A DNA stretch of 52,035 nt, taken from assembly GCA_007693395.1 (NCBI GenBank), contig REDS01000118.1, forward strand, positions 1 to 52,035, written 5' to 3'. Origin of the DNA: Balneolaceae bacterium (GTDB lineage: Bacteria > Bacteroidota > Rhodothermia > Balneolales > Balneolaceae). Of the stretch, positions 18,463 to 27,657 are shown in pieces (within the stretch, counting starts at the first letter, position 1; every line of letters begins with the position of its first letter). The translations under genes were made by a program, and so were the position numbers. The notes below the pieces were generated by a model. That model was not told where the DNA came from. It did not search any database and saw nothing but the letters and a program-made list of their open reading frames with translations.

Positions 18463-19104
18463 TTAAAGAATGATGTCGTCGTCGCTGTCTTTGTTGCCCA
18501 GAAGATCTGAAAGCCGCTTTATCTGTTTGGAGTAATACTCTTCTTTTGAGGGGTTCGCTTCCTTGAGGCGTTCATAGGTTTGAATGGCCGCGGAATAATT
18601 GCTCTGTTTTTCGTGAATTACAGCCAGTGTCTCTGTTACGATATCATCAACATCCGCACTTTTTTCACTCAAATCACGCTTATCATCCTCCATTTCGGAT
18701 GGATGGATTCGTTTACGCTCAACAGAAGAAAGTTTTGTGATTAAACTATCAAGATCGCTGATTGGGTGTGCCTGTTCTGCTGAATAGATGCTGCGTTTAA
18801 ATTCGGCCTGCTTCTTTTCTGGTACCCAGGCATCAAAGCTTTTCGGGTGTGATAAGAAGTAGTGAAGCCTCTCCATGAATTTACTGCCTGGTGCCCGTAC
18901 TTTTGCCTGCCAGGCTGCTTCAATGGCGTTCTCTTTATCACTATTTTGATAGTGAAGCCAGGCCAGAAAAAAATACCCTATCGCACCGGCATTTCGTTTT
19001 TCAACACGTACCTGAAGCCTTTCGATAGCTTCTTTCGGGTTGGTTTCAAACTTCTCAAGATAACTTTGGTACGATTCCGGAATTTGATAGTACTCTAATT
19101 TCAT
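18463..19104 (-). CDS. TPR-like protein, last gene of the sigma-54 activator/lptE operon
   Basis: The 213-residue soluble protein has helix pairs near 25-75 (GAIGYFFLAWLHYQNSDKEN) and again near 155-205 (NYSAAIQTYERLKEANPS), in the style of tetratricopeptide repeats, with an acidic tail (DSDDDIIL). No signal peptide is visible. It begins 27 bases after lptE on the same strand, so it is likely an envelope-related cytoplasmic helper, but no specific function can be assigned. Confidence 0.78.
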   Translation of the reverse strand: MKLEYYQIPESYQSYLEKFETNPKEAIERLQVRVEKRNAGAIGYFFLAWLHYQNSDKENAIEAAWQAKVRAPGSKFMERLHYFLSHPKSFDAWVPEKKQAEFKRSIYSAEQAHPISDLDSLITKLSSVERKRIHPSEMEDDKRDLSEKSADVDDIVTETLAVIHEKQSNYSAAIQTYERLKEANPSKEEYYSKQIKRLSDLLGNKDSDDDIIL

Positions 19105-19131
19105 ACGTGAAGATTAAAAACTTTGGCGCAC

Positions 19132-19647
19132 TTACCAACTGCTCACAGCGTCATTAAACATATTGTTTGATATCTGCTGCAGCGCTGCTTCTGCTGCCTC
19201 TATTTCACCGTCAACCGGGTTTTCAAGAACATCGTAGGTGGCACTTCCTGTGAAATTTTTTGTCCAGAGTGGTTCATCATCACTGGCGTACTGAAATGTG
19301 GCACGCACGGTTATCTGTATTTCATTTAGGTTGGCCTGTTCGTCTCCGCCAATACTGAATGGCCTGTTTACATAGGTTTGTATGGCACCTTCAACAAACG
19401 CGTCTGCATCATCCTGATCATTGATCAGCGATAGTCTGCTCTGGTTCACAAACCGGTTCACGAGCGCCCGATTCAGCCTGTCGCTCAAATCACCCAAACC
19501 ACTTTGCGACCGGTCAGGAAAAAACGGAATATAGATAGTACGTACATCGCTGGGGATGGATGTACCTGTAAAACTATAAGCTATACAGCCACTTAACCCA
19601 ATAAGAAATGCTGCAAATAGTACCGGTAATTTTTTATTGAAGCCCAT
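19132..19647 (-). CDS. lptE: LptE-family LPS-assembly lipoprotein
   Basis: The ATG at 19647 gives a clean lipoprotein signal (MGFNKKLPVLFAAFLIGLSGC, Cys21). A TTG three codons upstream is also possible. YSFTGTSIPSDVRTIYIPFFPD follows the lipobox and is the standard opening of Bacteroidota LptE. LptE plugs the LptD barrel in the outer membrane and helps insert lipopolysaccharide. The start lies inside the last codons of the sigma-54 activator gene (14-base overlap), which indicates translational coupling. Confidence 0.87.
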   Translation of the reverse strand: MGFNKKLPVLFAAFLIGLSGCIAYSFTGTSIPSDVRTIYIPFFPDRSQSGLGDLSDRLNRALVNRFVNQSRLSLINDQDDADAFVEGAIQTYVNRPFSIGGDEQANLNEIQITVRATFQYASDDEPLWTKNFTGSATYDVLENPVDGEIEAAEAALQQISNNMFNDAVSSW

Positions 19648-20920
19648 ACTGATCAAGCTTTCTGTAAAGTGTTCGTTCGCTTACACCCAATGCTTCAGAT
19701 GCTTTGCGCCTGTTTCCGTCAAAACGTTTTAACGCCTGTTCTATTAGAAACTTTTCTGCCTCTTCGATGGATGGTATCTCTTTATCACCAAAAAACCTTT
19801 CAACTTCATCATCTTCCTTATCATCTAATGGCTCGAATGGCATTTGAGGGGTGGAAATTCCCAGAGAGGTATCTTCCATCTGTTCCCGAATGTGGCTGGA
19901 TATATCATTCGGATCGATGGAGCGCGAAACACTTGCCGGCAGTGCCTTGACATTTTTCTCGGAAAAGGAGGTATAGATAAATTTTGCCAGCATTTTTTTC
20001 AGGTCCGAAAGGTCTGTTCGCATCTCAATTAAAGCACGGTAAATGATGCCCATATCAGGTGATTTTGAATCATCCTCAAAAAAGTCATTGCCCTCTTTTC
20101 GCGACAATACAGGCAGGTTATCGGTTGAGCCAAGATGCTGCCTACCTTTCAGATATTTTTGCAGGCGGTCTTTATCAATAAACTGAGATTTTTCGAGTAC
20201 CACCAGCTGCTCGGCTACGTTGCGAAGCTCCCGAACGTTGCCCGGCCAGCGGTATGAAATCAGAAGCTCTTTGGCTTCATCCGAAAAACCCTGGAAAACC
20301 GAGTCGTACTTGGAAGAAAATTCAGTTACAAATTTTCTGAAAATCGGGATGATATCTTCTTTGCGGTCGCGAAGAGGAGGGAGTTTAAGTTTTACGGTAT
20401 CAAGCCGGTAGTAAAGATCTTCCCGAAATGCCCCGTCTTTTACCAGCTCCCAGAGATCGCGGTTTGTTGCTGCGATTACACGTACATCAACAGTGAACAT
20501 TTTGCTCGACCCTACCCTGAAAAATTCCCCGCTTTCGAGCACACGAAGCAATTTCACCTGGATATTTTTTGGTGTATCTCCTATTTCATCCAGAAAAATT
20601 GTGCCTCCATCTGCTTTTTCGAAGTACCCTTTTCTGGCTTCATGGGCACCGGTGAACGACCCTTTCTCGTGGCCAAAAAGTTCACTCTCAATAATACCTT
20701 CAGGTATGGCACCACAATTTACAATCACAAGATCTTTTCTGCTGCGCTTGCTCATTGCATGTATTGCACGTGCGGTTACATCTTTACCTACACCGCTCTC
20801 TCCCTGCAGAAGAACGGTGATATCCGTTCCCGAAATCTGCATAATCTTATCAACAACCTGCCGGATAGCGTCTGATTCTCCGGTAAGCCCAAATTTTTCC
20901 TGAAATACCTGCCTGTCCAT
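19634..20920 (-). CDS. Sigma-54-dependent transcriptional activator, Fis type, without receiver domain
   Basis: The 428-residue protein begins almost directly with the AAA+ domain: Walker A GESGVGKD, the sigma-54 contact loop GSFTGA (a variant of GAFTGA), Walker B GGTIFLDEIG, then RVIAATNRDL and the GNVRELRN segment. A linker rich in acidic residues leads to a C-terminal Fis-like helix-turn-helix (RRKASEALGVSERTLYRKL). There is no N-terminal sensor domain, so control must come from another protein, from the linker, or from expression level. It heads an operon with lptE and a TPR gene, which suggests a link with envelope stress or LPS assembly. Confidence 0.93.
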   Translation of the reverse strand: MDRQVFQEKFGLTGESDAIRQVVDKIMQISGTDITVLLQGESGVGKDVTARAIHAMSKRSRKDLVIVNCGAIPEGIIESELFGHEKGSFTGAHEARKGYFEKADGGTIFLDEIGDTPKNIQVKLLRVLESGEFFRVGSSKMFTVDVRVIAATNRDLWELVKDGAFREDLYYRLDTVKLKLPPLRDRKEDIIPIFRKFVTEFSSKYDSVFQGFSDEAKELLISYRWPGNVRELRNVAEQLVVLEKSQFIDKDRLQKYLKGRQHLGSTDNLPVLSRKEGNDFFEDDSKSPDMGIIYRALIEMRTDLSDLKKMLAKFIYTSFSEKNVKALPASVSRSIDPNDISSHIREQMEDTSLGISTPQMPFEPLDDKEDDEVERFFGDKEIPSIEEAEKFLIEQALKRFDGNRRKASEALGVSERTLYRKLDQYGLQ

Positions 20921-20998
20921 AGATCAATTATTTTTGAAGCTTAAATGTAAGAAAGATCTGTTTCTTGCCATAAAGTACAATCAACTAAATTAACGATT

Positions 20999-21033
20999 TT
21001 TGAACTCTTCAGGGGAAAATCCCTTTACATTTA
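20999..21033 (+). promoter_or_regulatory. Candidate promoter for the GH13 phosphorylase gene
   Basis: TTTG (20999-21002), then a 23-base spacer, then TACATTTA (21026-21033), near the TAnnTTTG consensus. A short GGG-AAAAT-CCC hairpin lies inside the spacer. The start codon is 70 bases downstream. Confidence 0.33.
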
Positions 21034-21103
21034 GTAGAAAAGATGGTTTGTTGTTGATACACTGTCATCTGCTAAAAAAAATGATATAAAAGACGATCTC
21101 CTA

Positions 21104-22852
21104 ATGACTACTGACTTTTACTGCGAAGGAACAGAAGAGAAGCTGCGTAAACATTTTAATGTGATCTATGGCAAAGATGCTGTTGACGATTGCATGAAGC
21201 GAACCAAATACTTGATAAACCGTTACGGTTTGTCACCGGCAAAAAAAATATCTTTTCATGATGTTTGGACGCACAAAGATGCCATTTTGATTACCTACGG
21301 CGATATGGTTCAACCCGAAGTAGGTGAGCCTGTTTCAAAGCTGAGTAAACAACATCTTTTTCTGAAGAAAACACTCCAAGAGCACTTTTCAACTGTGCAT
21401 ATATTGCCTTTTTTCCCGAGTTCATCGGACGATGGATTTTCAGTAGTGGATTACAGGCGTGTGGATGTTCGGCTTGGCGGTTGGGACGATATAAAGGAGA
21501 TGAGCGGAGATTTTCGCCTGATGGGGGATTTGGTAATGAACCACATATCGCGCCACAGTGATTGGTTTAAGCAGTACCTTGCCAAGCAGGAACCGTACAC
21601 TGATTTTTTTATTGAAGTAGATCCAAAAATTGATCTTTCTGATGTAACCCGCCCCAGAAGCACCCCGCTGCTTACACCGGTTCACACCAAAAATGGGGAG
21701 AAGTTTGTGTGGTCAACATTTAGCGATGACCAGATTGATGTAAACTTTGCAAACCGGGATGTACTGTTTGAATATCTCGATATTTTCTTTTTCTACCTTA
21801 GCAAAGGGCTGAGCGTGATCCGGCTCGATGCCGTAGCTTTTATCTGGAAGGAGATGGGCACAGACTGTATCCACCTGGAGCAGACACATGAAATCGTGAA
21901 ACTGGTGCGTACCCTTACCGATTGTTTTGCACCGGAGGCCACCATCATTACAGAGACAAACGTACCCCACAAAGAGAACATTAGCTATTTTGGGGATGGT
22001 GATGAAACTCACATGGTGTATCAGTTTAGCTTGCCGCCACTTTTGCTGCATGCAATTCTTACGGAAAATTCATCATATCTCACGGAATGGGTAAAAACCT
22101 TGAAACCACTGCCTGATAACTGCACCTATTTCAATTTTACCTCTTCGCATGATGGCATCGGAGTTCGGCCACTTGAGGGCTTGGTTCCACAGGATGAATT
22201 TACCAGCCTTGTGGAGAGCATTCGTAAAAAGGGCGGGTTTGTATCAGAGAAGAAAAACCCGGATGGCTCCCTGAGTCCTTATGAATTGAATATCACCTAT
22301 TTTGATGCGTTTAGCGGCATAAACGGATCTCAGTCTCTGCAGGAACGGCGATACATCTGTTCTCAGATTATCTCGATGAGCCTGAAGGGGGTTCCCGGAA
22401 TCTATTTTCACAATCTCACCGCAACACGGAATAATTTGCAGGGAGTATCCATCACCGGAAGGTACAGAACCATAAACCGTAAAAAATGGTACTACGGAGA
22501 GCTTACCGGTGAGCTGAGTGATCCCGACAGCACTACCCATCGCATATTTAACAAAATGAAGCAGATCATTGCCGCCAGAAAAAAGCATCCCGCTTTTCAT
22601 CCGTTTGGCAGGCAGTCTGTTGCTGACTTGGGAAATGAACTCTTCTGTCTGCTGAGATGGGATCCTGCAGAAACTGAAAAAATTCTTGTTTTGGCAAACC
22701 TCACCAACAGTGAAAAAGAGGTAAATCTTACAGATTTTGAACTGCCTGTAAAAGAACAGGGAACCTACAGTGATATTATTTCGCAGGAAATTGCAGTGAG
22801 AGATGGTGTGGCATCACTCAAGCCATTTCAGGTGATCTGGGTTAAAGTCTAA
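21104..22852 (+). CDS. GH13 sugar phosphorylase, probably glucosylglycerate phosphorylase
   Basis: The protein has 582 residues with the sucrose phosphorylase-type GH13_18 layout. HILPFFPSSSDDGFSVVDY is followed by DLVMNHIS, the nucleophile segment VIRLDAVAFIWKE, the acid/base ITETNVPH, and FTSSHDGIGVRP. This group uses phosphate to split alpha-glucosides such as sucrose, glucosylglycerol or glucosylglycerate. Because it faces a glucosyl-3-phosphoglycerate synthase operon only 4 bases away, glucosylglycerate is the most likely substrate, giving glucose 1-phosphate and glycerate. Sucrose or glucosylglycerol phosphorylase remain alternatives. No signal peptide is present. Confidence 0.87.
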   Translation: MTTDFYCEGTEEKLRKHFNVIYGKDAVDDCMKRTKYLINRYGLSPAKKISFHDVWTHKDAILITYGDMVQPEVGEPVSKLSKQHLFLKKTLQEHFSTVHILPFFPSSSDDGFSVVDYRRVDVRLGGWDDIKEMSGDFRLMGDLVMNHISRHSDWFKQYLAKQEPYTDFFIEVDPKIDLSDVTRPRSTPLLTPVHTKNGEKFVWSTFSDDQIDVNFANRDVLFEYLDIFFFYLSKGLSVIRLDAVAFIWKEMGTDCIHLEQTHEIVKLVRTLTDCFAPEATIITETNVPHKENISYFGDGDETHMVYQFSLPPLLLHAILTENSSYLTEWVKTLKPLPDNCTYFNFTSSHDGIGVRPLEGLVPQDEFTSLVESIRKKGGFVSEKKNPDGSLSPYELNITYFDAFSGINGSQSLQERRYICSQIISMSLKGVPGIYFHNLTATRNNLQGVSITGRYRTINRKKWYYGELTGELSDPDSTTHRIFNKMKQIIAARKKHPAFHPFGRQSVADLGNELFCLLRWDPAETEKILVLANLTNSEKEVNLTDFELPVKEQGTYSDIISQEIAVRDGVASLKPFQVIWVKV

Positions 22853-22856
22853 GTCT

Positions 22857-23759
22857 TTAAACTTTCACACATTGTGTAAGCTGGCTCAGTTGTGTGATGA
22901 CCAGATCAGCTTCGAGATTTTTGCAGCGTTCGTCATCTTTGCGCCATTTTAAAGAGCGTTTATCACCGGCAAAAAGTGCTGTTTTCATCCCAAGCTCGGC
23001 TGCCGGGTATACATCTTTCAGCATGTCGTTGCCGATATAGAGTATCTGATGAGGCGATACATCTGCGTTAACGCGCTTCATCTTTTGCAGAAATTCTTCA
23101 TAAAACTTTAATCCGGGTTTTTTCAACCTCTCCTCATACGACCAGTTTAGCAATCCCGGATGAAACCCAAGCTCATCAAGAGATTTTCCAGTAAGAGATT
23201 CAAGAACAATGGGTGTGTAAAACTGAGAATTTGAGATGATACCCTGAGTTACTCCTTTTGATTTGAAGTATTCCAATGTTTCAGAAACATAGGGCATAGG
23301 CCAAACCGGATTCATCCTCGCTTCAAATTCAACAGAAACTTGTTCATAAAGGTGTTCATCAGGCTTAAAATCTACCAGTCCGTCTTTCTTCATTTGATCC
23401 AGTACCTGCGCCCAAGCCTCACGGATGTCGGGTTCAGGGTACTCAACACCGTCGGCTTTTATGGCGGTAATCAACTCATCAACTACACTGTTGTAGATAC
23501 CAAAACCCAGTTTACCGGCATCACCATTTAAAACGGTAACTCCTGATTGACTCAGCACTTCTAAAAAAAGCTCAGCATCCGGGCTGCCGTCATCGATGCC
23601 GATGTCACCCACGCCGGATATAAAAAGAGTGCCGTAGAAATCGTAGGCAATTACTTTAATATCCTTTAGAAGATGCAATTTGGGCTCGGCATCTGTTTCA
23701 AGCGGCTCCATAAAAGCAGAAAGCTCCCTTAAGCGGGTGTGCAGATCATTTCCAGGCAT
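22857..23759 (-). CDS. HAD-superfamily phosphatase, probable glucosyl-3-phosphoglycerate phosphatase
   Basis: The 300-residue protein has a complete HAD set: motif I VIAYDFYGTLF (nucleophile Asp), motif II GIISNSQF, motif III Lys within RLKKPGLKFYEEF, and motif IV LYIGNDMLKDVYPAAELG. A helical cap lies between motifs I and II. It follows the synthase gene by 14 bases in the same operon, so it probably removes the phosphate from glucosyl-3-phosphoglycerate. It is not clearly related to the classic GpgP or MpgP subfamilies, so the assignment is contextual. Confidence 0.8.
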   Translation of the reverse strand: MPGNDLHTRLRELSAFMEPLETDAEPKLHLLKDIKVIAYDFYGTLFISGVGDIGIDDGSPDAELFLEVLSQSGVTVLNGDAGKLGFGIYNSVVDELITAIKADGVEYPEPDIREAWAQVLDQMKKDGLVDFKPDEHLYEQVSVEFEARMNPVWPMPYVSETLEYFKSKGVTQGIISNSQFYTPIVLESLTGKSLDELGFHPGLLNWSYEERLKKPGLKFYEEFLQKMKRVNADVSPHQILYIGNDMLKDVYPAAELGMKTALFAGDKRSLKWRKDDERCKNLEADLVITQLSQLTQCVKV

Positions 23760-23773
23760 GTAATTTGGGGCTA

Positions 23774-24760
23774 TTATTTCTTAAACTTTTTGCGATACTC
23801 CTCAATCTCAATCATTGGAGGACGCTCTTCTTCAACAATTTCGATGAGATTTTGCTCATACTGATCACGTTTTGCCTGGAACTGCCTGAGAAGTGTTTCG
23901 TGCTCTGCCTTTTCAAATACCCCAAGTGCTTTAGCCCGTTTGATGAAGGTTTGCAGGATGCCAAACGACATTTTCCCGAGAGCCTGTGTTGGCTTGTTCT
24001 CGTGCACACGTTTGTCGAGGTCGGTTTGAGCGAATGCTTCAAGGCCAAATTTATGGTACACATCAATCAAGTGAGAGGTTTCCACTCCATATCCAATCGG
24101 GAATGCAATCTGTTCAAGAACTTCACGCCGAACAGCATATTCGCCGGATAGCGGCTGGATAATGGCTGTTAAATCGGGAAAGAAGAGTGAAAAAAGCGGG
24201 CGAACCAGAATTTCGGTAACCCTCCCCCCGCCTGATGGACGTACATTGCCCGAAAAAGCGAGCGGACGGTCATAAAACGCTTTCACATATTTTACCTCTT
24301 CGCGATAGATCAGCGGTGCAACAAGGCCATAAACAAAGCGCGGGTGAATATTGCTTATATCGGCATCTACATAAACAATGATATTGCCCTTTAGCTGGTA
24401 AATTGCTTTCCAGAGGTTCTCGCCTTTCCCTCGTTTGGGTTCAAGATTTGGTAAAATGTCTGATGCGAGATAGGTATCCGCACCAAAGTTCTTCGCAACC
24501 TCAAGGGTTTTATCTTCCGATCCGGAATCGATCACAGCAATCTCATCAATAAGCGGGTAGCGCTCAACCAGTTCAGACCGGAAAATAATAAGCTCTTTCC
24601 CGATTGTTTTTTCCTCATTAAGTGTAGGCAGACAGAGGGAAATGGTAAGATTTTTCTTCTTTTTTGCCTCCACCAGCTTTTTCAAATCCCAGAATTCTGA
24701 ATGGTGATAGGTATTTTTGTCAATCCAGTTTTGAAGATTACTCACAATATCCTCCGTCAA
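23774..24760 (-). CDS. gpgS: Glucosyl-3-phosphoglycerate synthase
   Basis: The 328-residue glycosyltransferase is of the GT81 type. SLCLPTLNEEKTIGKE begins the GT-A fold. AVIDSGSEDKT, the LPNLEPKRGKGENLWKA segment and the metal-binding VYVDADISNIHPRF follow, then IIQPLSGEYAVRREVLEQIAFPIGYGVETSHLID near the acceptor site. These are the hallmarks of GpgS, which joins glucose from an NDP-glucose to 3-phosphoglycerate. The product is the precursor of the compatible solute glucosylglycerate. Its start overlaps the end of the M20-like gene by 23 bases and it is followed by the HAD phosphatase gene. Confidence 0.9.
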   Translation of the reverse strand: MTEDIVSNLQNWIDKNTYHHSEFWDLKKLVEAKKKKNLTISLCLPTLNEEKTIGKELIIFRSELVERYPLIDEIAVIDSGSEDKTLEVAKNFGADTYLASDILPNLEPKRGKGENLWKAIYQLKGNIIVYVDADISNIHPRFVYGLVAPLIYREEVKYVKAFYDRPLAFSGNVRPSGGGRVTEILVRPLFSLFFPDLTAIIQPLSGEYAVRREVLEQIAFPIGYGVETSHLIDVYHKFGLEAFAQTDLDKRVHENKPTQALGKMSFGILQTFIKRAKALGVFEKAEHETLLRQFQAKRDQYEQNLIEIVEEERPPMIEIEEYRKKFKK

Positions 24761-25898
24761 CAGCTAAAATTGTTCCAATCAGCTGAGCCAGCCCTTTGTA
24801 AATCGGCTCAATCTGTATGGTTTCATTTGATTTGAAAGTTTGTTCACCCACGGTTATACCCAGGGTAAGGGCAGGTATTTTTTGGTCGATCAGCGCAGAA
24901 AGCTCTGATATACTTGGTGACAATCGAGGCTCAATATCCAGTGTTTCCATCACAGAGCGGGCACATTTGGTAAGGGGATGGGCAAATGGTATGCCTCCGG
25001 GCGATCGCATGGCGAAAATATCGAGCTCAATCTGATCACCGGTTTTGGATGAAACTTCAAGCACAATGTCATTGATTGTATCACCGGTTTTTTCTACCAC
25101 TTCCTGCGATTCTGAGCGAACTTCGAAACCGAGTGTGGCATCCCGGGCGATGGTATTAAAGGATGAACCCCCAACTATTGAGCCCATAACAACACTAGTG
25201 CGTGGCCTTTTGGGCAGGCGGATATCATTAATTTTGTTGATCACCTCGTTAAGTGTAAGGATAGCACTTGCATCACCAAAGCGCGACCAATCGTACGTTT
25301 CAGGCACGCGGCAGGTAATTTCACCGCGAAGCATACCGATCGAGGAGTAGCTCAACCTGCCAAGCTGAATTCCTTCAATACAGATAGCATTTTTGATGTC
25401 GAACTTATTGTTTTCAAGGAAAAAGCGTATTCCTTCAAGGTTACCGCGGCCAAGGCTTTTTACCCCTGCAAGCAGTACGAGATCATTTTTAAGTTCAATT
25501 TTCAGATCTTCAAGAATGTAGGGAAGCGAAACAAGTGCAGCCAACCCGAGAGCGTTGTCTGCCACACCTGGCCCCATAATTTCATTACTTGCAACCTGCA
25601 TGGTGTGGTCAGTTTTCATGTCGAAAATAGTATCGGCATGGGCATTTAGTAACAGAGCATTCTCACTCTCTTTACCGCTTAATACACCGATGCCGTTTCC
25701 CGCGTCATCAATGGATGAATCGGTGAGGCCGGCTTCATCAAACCTGTTTAAAATAAATTGAATGCGATTGTCTTCTTTTCCTGTTGGAGCCGGAATTTCT
25801 CCGATCATTACAAGATTCGCTAACAATACCTCCCGATATTTTTTAAGCTTATCCTCCAATCCGGATAATTGATTTTTAAGTTCGGAGTAGTCCTTCAT
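24738..25898 (-). CDS. M20-family peptidase homologue with degenerate catalytic site
   Basis: The 386-residue protein has the M20 fold order. GEIPAPTGKEDNRIQFI opens it. LLLNAHADTIFD carries the first His/Asp metal site, GPGVADNALGLAALVSL the bridging Asp, and a dimerisation lid covers about 190-300. Where active members have a Glu-Glu pair before the LG(R/D)GNLEG turn, this one has Lys-Ser (AGVKSLGRGNLEG). The usual His before the final Glu is also absent (QTFKSNE). It may be inactive, or it may act on an unusual bond. It leads the gpgS operon and overlaps gpgS by 23 bases, so a link to glucosylglycerate metabolism is likely, but its role is unknown. Confidence 0.83.
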   Translation of the reverse strand: MKDYSELKNQLSGLEDKLKKYREVLLANLVMIGEIPAPTGKEDNRIQFILNRFDEAGLTDSSIDDAGNGIGVLSGKESENALLLNAHADTIFDMKTDHTMQVASNEIMGPGVADNALGLAALVSLPYILEDLKIELKNDLVLLAGVKSLGRGNLEGIRFFLENNKFDIKNAICIEGIQLGRLSYSSIGMLRGEITCRVPETYDWSRFGDASAILTLNEVINKINDIRLPKRPRTSVVMGSIVGGSSFNTIARDATLGFEVRSESQEVVEKTGDTINDIVLEVSSKTGDQIELDIFAMRSPGGIPFAHPLTKCARSVMETLDIEPRLSPSISELSALIDQKIPALTLGITVGEQTFKSNETIQIEPIYKGLAQLIGTILAVDGGYCE

Positions 25899-26190
25899 AA
25901 TTTTTTAAGGTAATTAGGTCTGTAGTTATTACTGTAAGATGAGAAAAATAATGCAGGAATTCACCAAAAACCTCTGATTTATAGCGGACAGAATTATAAT
26001 TTTACACTAAAGTAATAATTCTGAATAAACGGGTGCTATTCGTAAACAGAGTTTAATGTTAGTTCCAAATTCAAAGATTTGATGCTAAACATTTGTTAAT
26101 GTAACAAGAAACATACACCAAAAGAGTATTTCTTTCATTAACGAGCTTTCCGGATTGAGTAAAATCTTTTAAGAAAAGAAGCTGATTTGA

Positions 26191-27549
26191 TTAGGCGAGG
26201 GCAGGTTCTGCGAAAAATTCAGTAATGGAACTCTTGGCTATTGGCCTGGCAATGAGTGTGGCTGATGTGCAATCGGTTATCTCAACGTCCACATAATCGC
26301 CTTTTTCAAAATCTTTTCGGTCGAAAACAACCATTTTGTTGGTATCAGTACGGCCGGATAGCTGTTCGGATGATCGCTTGCTTTCACCTTCAACAAGTAC
26401 CAGGTGGCGCTTCCCAATTTCAAGACGATTATTTTTCTCCTGAATTGCCATTTGCTGCTGAATGATTTCCGTCAAACGTCGTTTTTTCACATCCTCCGGC
26501 ACATTGTCTTCATATTTTCTGTGGGCAAGTGTGCGTTCACGTTCAGAGTAGGCAAACATGTAGGCAAGATCGTACTCTACAATCTTCATCAGAGTCATGG
26601 TATCGCGATGTTCTTCTTCAGTTTCATCGCAAAACCCTGCAATCATATCTGTTGAGAGAGACACGCCTGGAATAATTTCTCGCATTTGCTCAATGAGTGC
26701 CAGATACTGCTCGCGGGTGTATGGCCTTCTCATACGTTCAAGCATACTGCTGCTGCCTGATTGTGCCGGTATGTGAATGTAGTTGCACAAGTTTGGGCGT
26801 TCAGCTATAAGATGGAGCAACGGCTCCGGAAAATCTTTTGGATGGGGTGAAGAAAACCTGAATCTCATTTCACTGTTCACTTTGCTGGCTTCATCCATCA
26901 GGCGGGTAAAATCAATATCTTCGTACTTGTATGAATTTACATTCTGGCCCAGCAATGTAACTTCTTTATAGCCCTGATCGCTCAGCTCCTGAATTTCGCG
27001 AAGAATACTTTGCAATGGCCGGCTTCGCTCGCGTCCTCTTGTGAAGGGAACAACGCAAAAAGCACACATATTGTCGCAGCCACGCATAATGGACACAAAG
27101 GCTGTTACTCCATTACCACTGGTTCGTACCGGGCTGATGTCTGCATAGGTTTCTTCGAGTGATAGCAGCACATTTACCGCCTTACGGCCATCTTCTACTT
27201 CTGCAAGCAGATTGGGTATATCCCGATAGGCATCAGGGCCAACCACAATATCTACAAGCTGCTCCTGTTCGATAATGCGGTCTTTGATCCGTTCTGCCAT
27301 ACAACCTAAAACACCAACTGTAAGCTGCTCTTTTTCTTTCTTTAACGATCTGAACTCTTTAAGTCGGTTCCAGACCCGTGTTTCAGCATTTTCACGGATT
27401 GAACAGGTGTTCACAAAAATTACATCCGCTTCTTCAGCAGTTTGTACCGGAGCCATTCCTTCATCAAGAAGAATAGAATTTACAACCTCAGAGTCTGCAA
27501 AGTTCATCTGGCAGCCATAGGTTTCAATGTAGAATCGTTTGTTTTTCAT
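26191..27549 (-). CDS. miaB: tRNA-2-methylthio-N6-dimethylallyladenosine synthase
   Basis: The 452-residue radical SAM methylthiotransferase has an N-terminal domain whose first cluster cysteines lie in [22 protein letters not shown] and [11 protein letters not shown]. The radical SAM motif [17 protein letters not shown] carries the CxxxCxxC. A C-terminal TRAM domain with [20 protein letters not shown] and VDVEITDC completes it. It adds the methylthio group to i6A37 of tRNAs reading UNN codons. The length agrees with the family. It is transcribed away from a 292-base gap. Confidence 0.96.
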   Translation of the reverse strand: MKNKRFYIETYGCQMNFADSEVVNSILLDEGMAPVQTAEEADVIFVNTCSIRENAETRVWNRLKEFRSLKKEKEQLTVGVLGCMAERIKDRIIEQEQLVDIVVGPDAYRDIPNLLAEVEDGRKAVNVLLSLEETYADISPVRTSGNGVTAFVSIMRGCDNMCAFCVVPFTRGRERSRPLQSILREIQELSDQGYKEVTLLGQNVNSYKYEDIDFTRLMDEASKVNSEMRFRFSSPHPKDFPEPLLHLIAERPNLCNYIHIPAQSGSSSMLERMRRPYTREQYLALIEQMREIIPGVSLSTDMIAGFCDETEEEHRDTMTLMKIVEYDLAYMFAYSERERTLAHRKYEDNVPEDVKKRRLTEIIQQQMAIQEKNNRLEIGKRHLVLVEGESKRSSEQLSGRTDTNKMVVFDRKDFEKGDYVDVEITDCTSATLIARPIAKSSITEFFAEPALA

Positions 27550-27657
27550 GGAACCGGTGTTGAAAAAAGGTTTACTAATTTAAAGAGGAGCTAAAAATAC
27601 GAATTTAATTAGTGGATGTCATTGCCCGAAATGTCTGCTGAATATGGAGTATAATGA

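Noticed and set aside
26150-26190. Weak CTTTT/AAAAG hairpin after miaB
   Set aside because: The stem is only five A/T-rich pairs and no T tract follows in a useful position.
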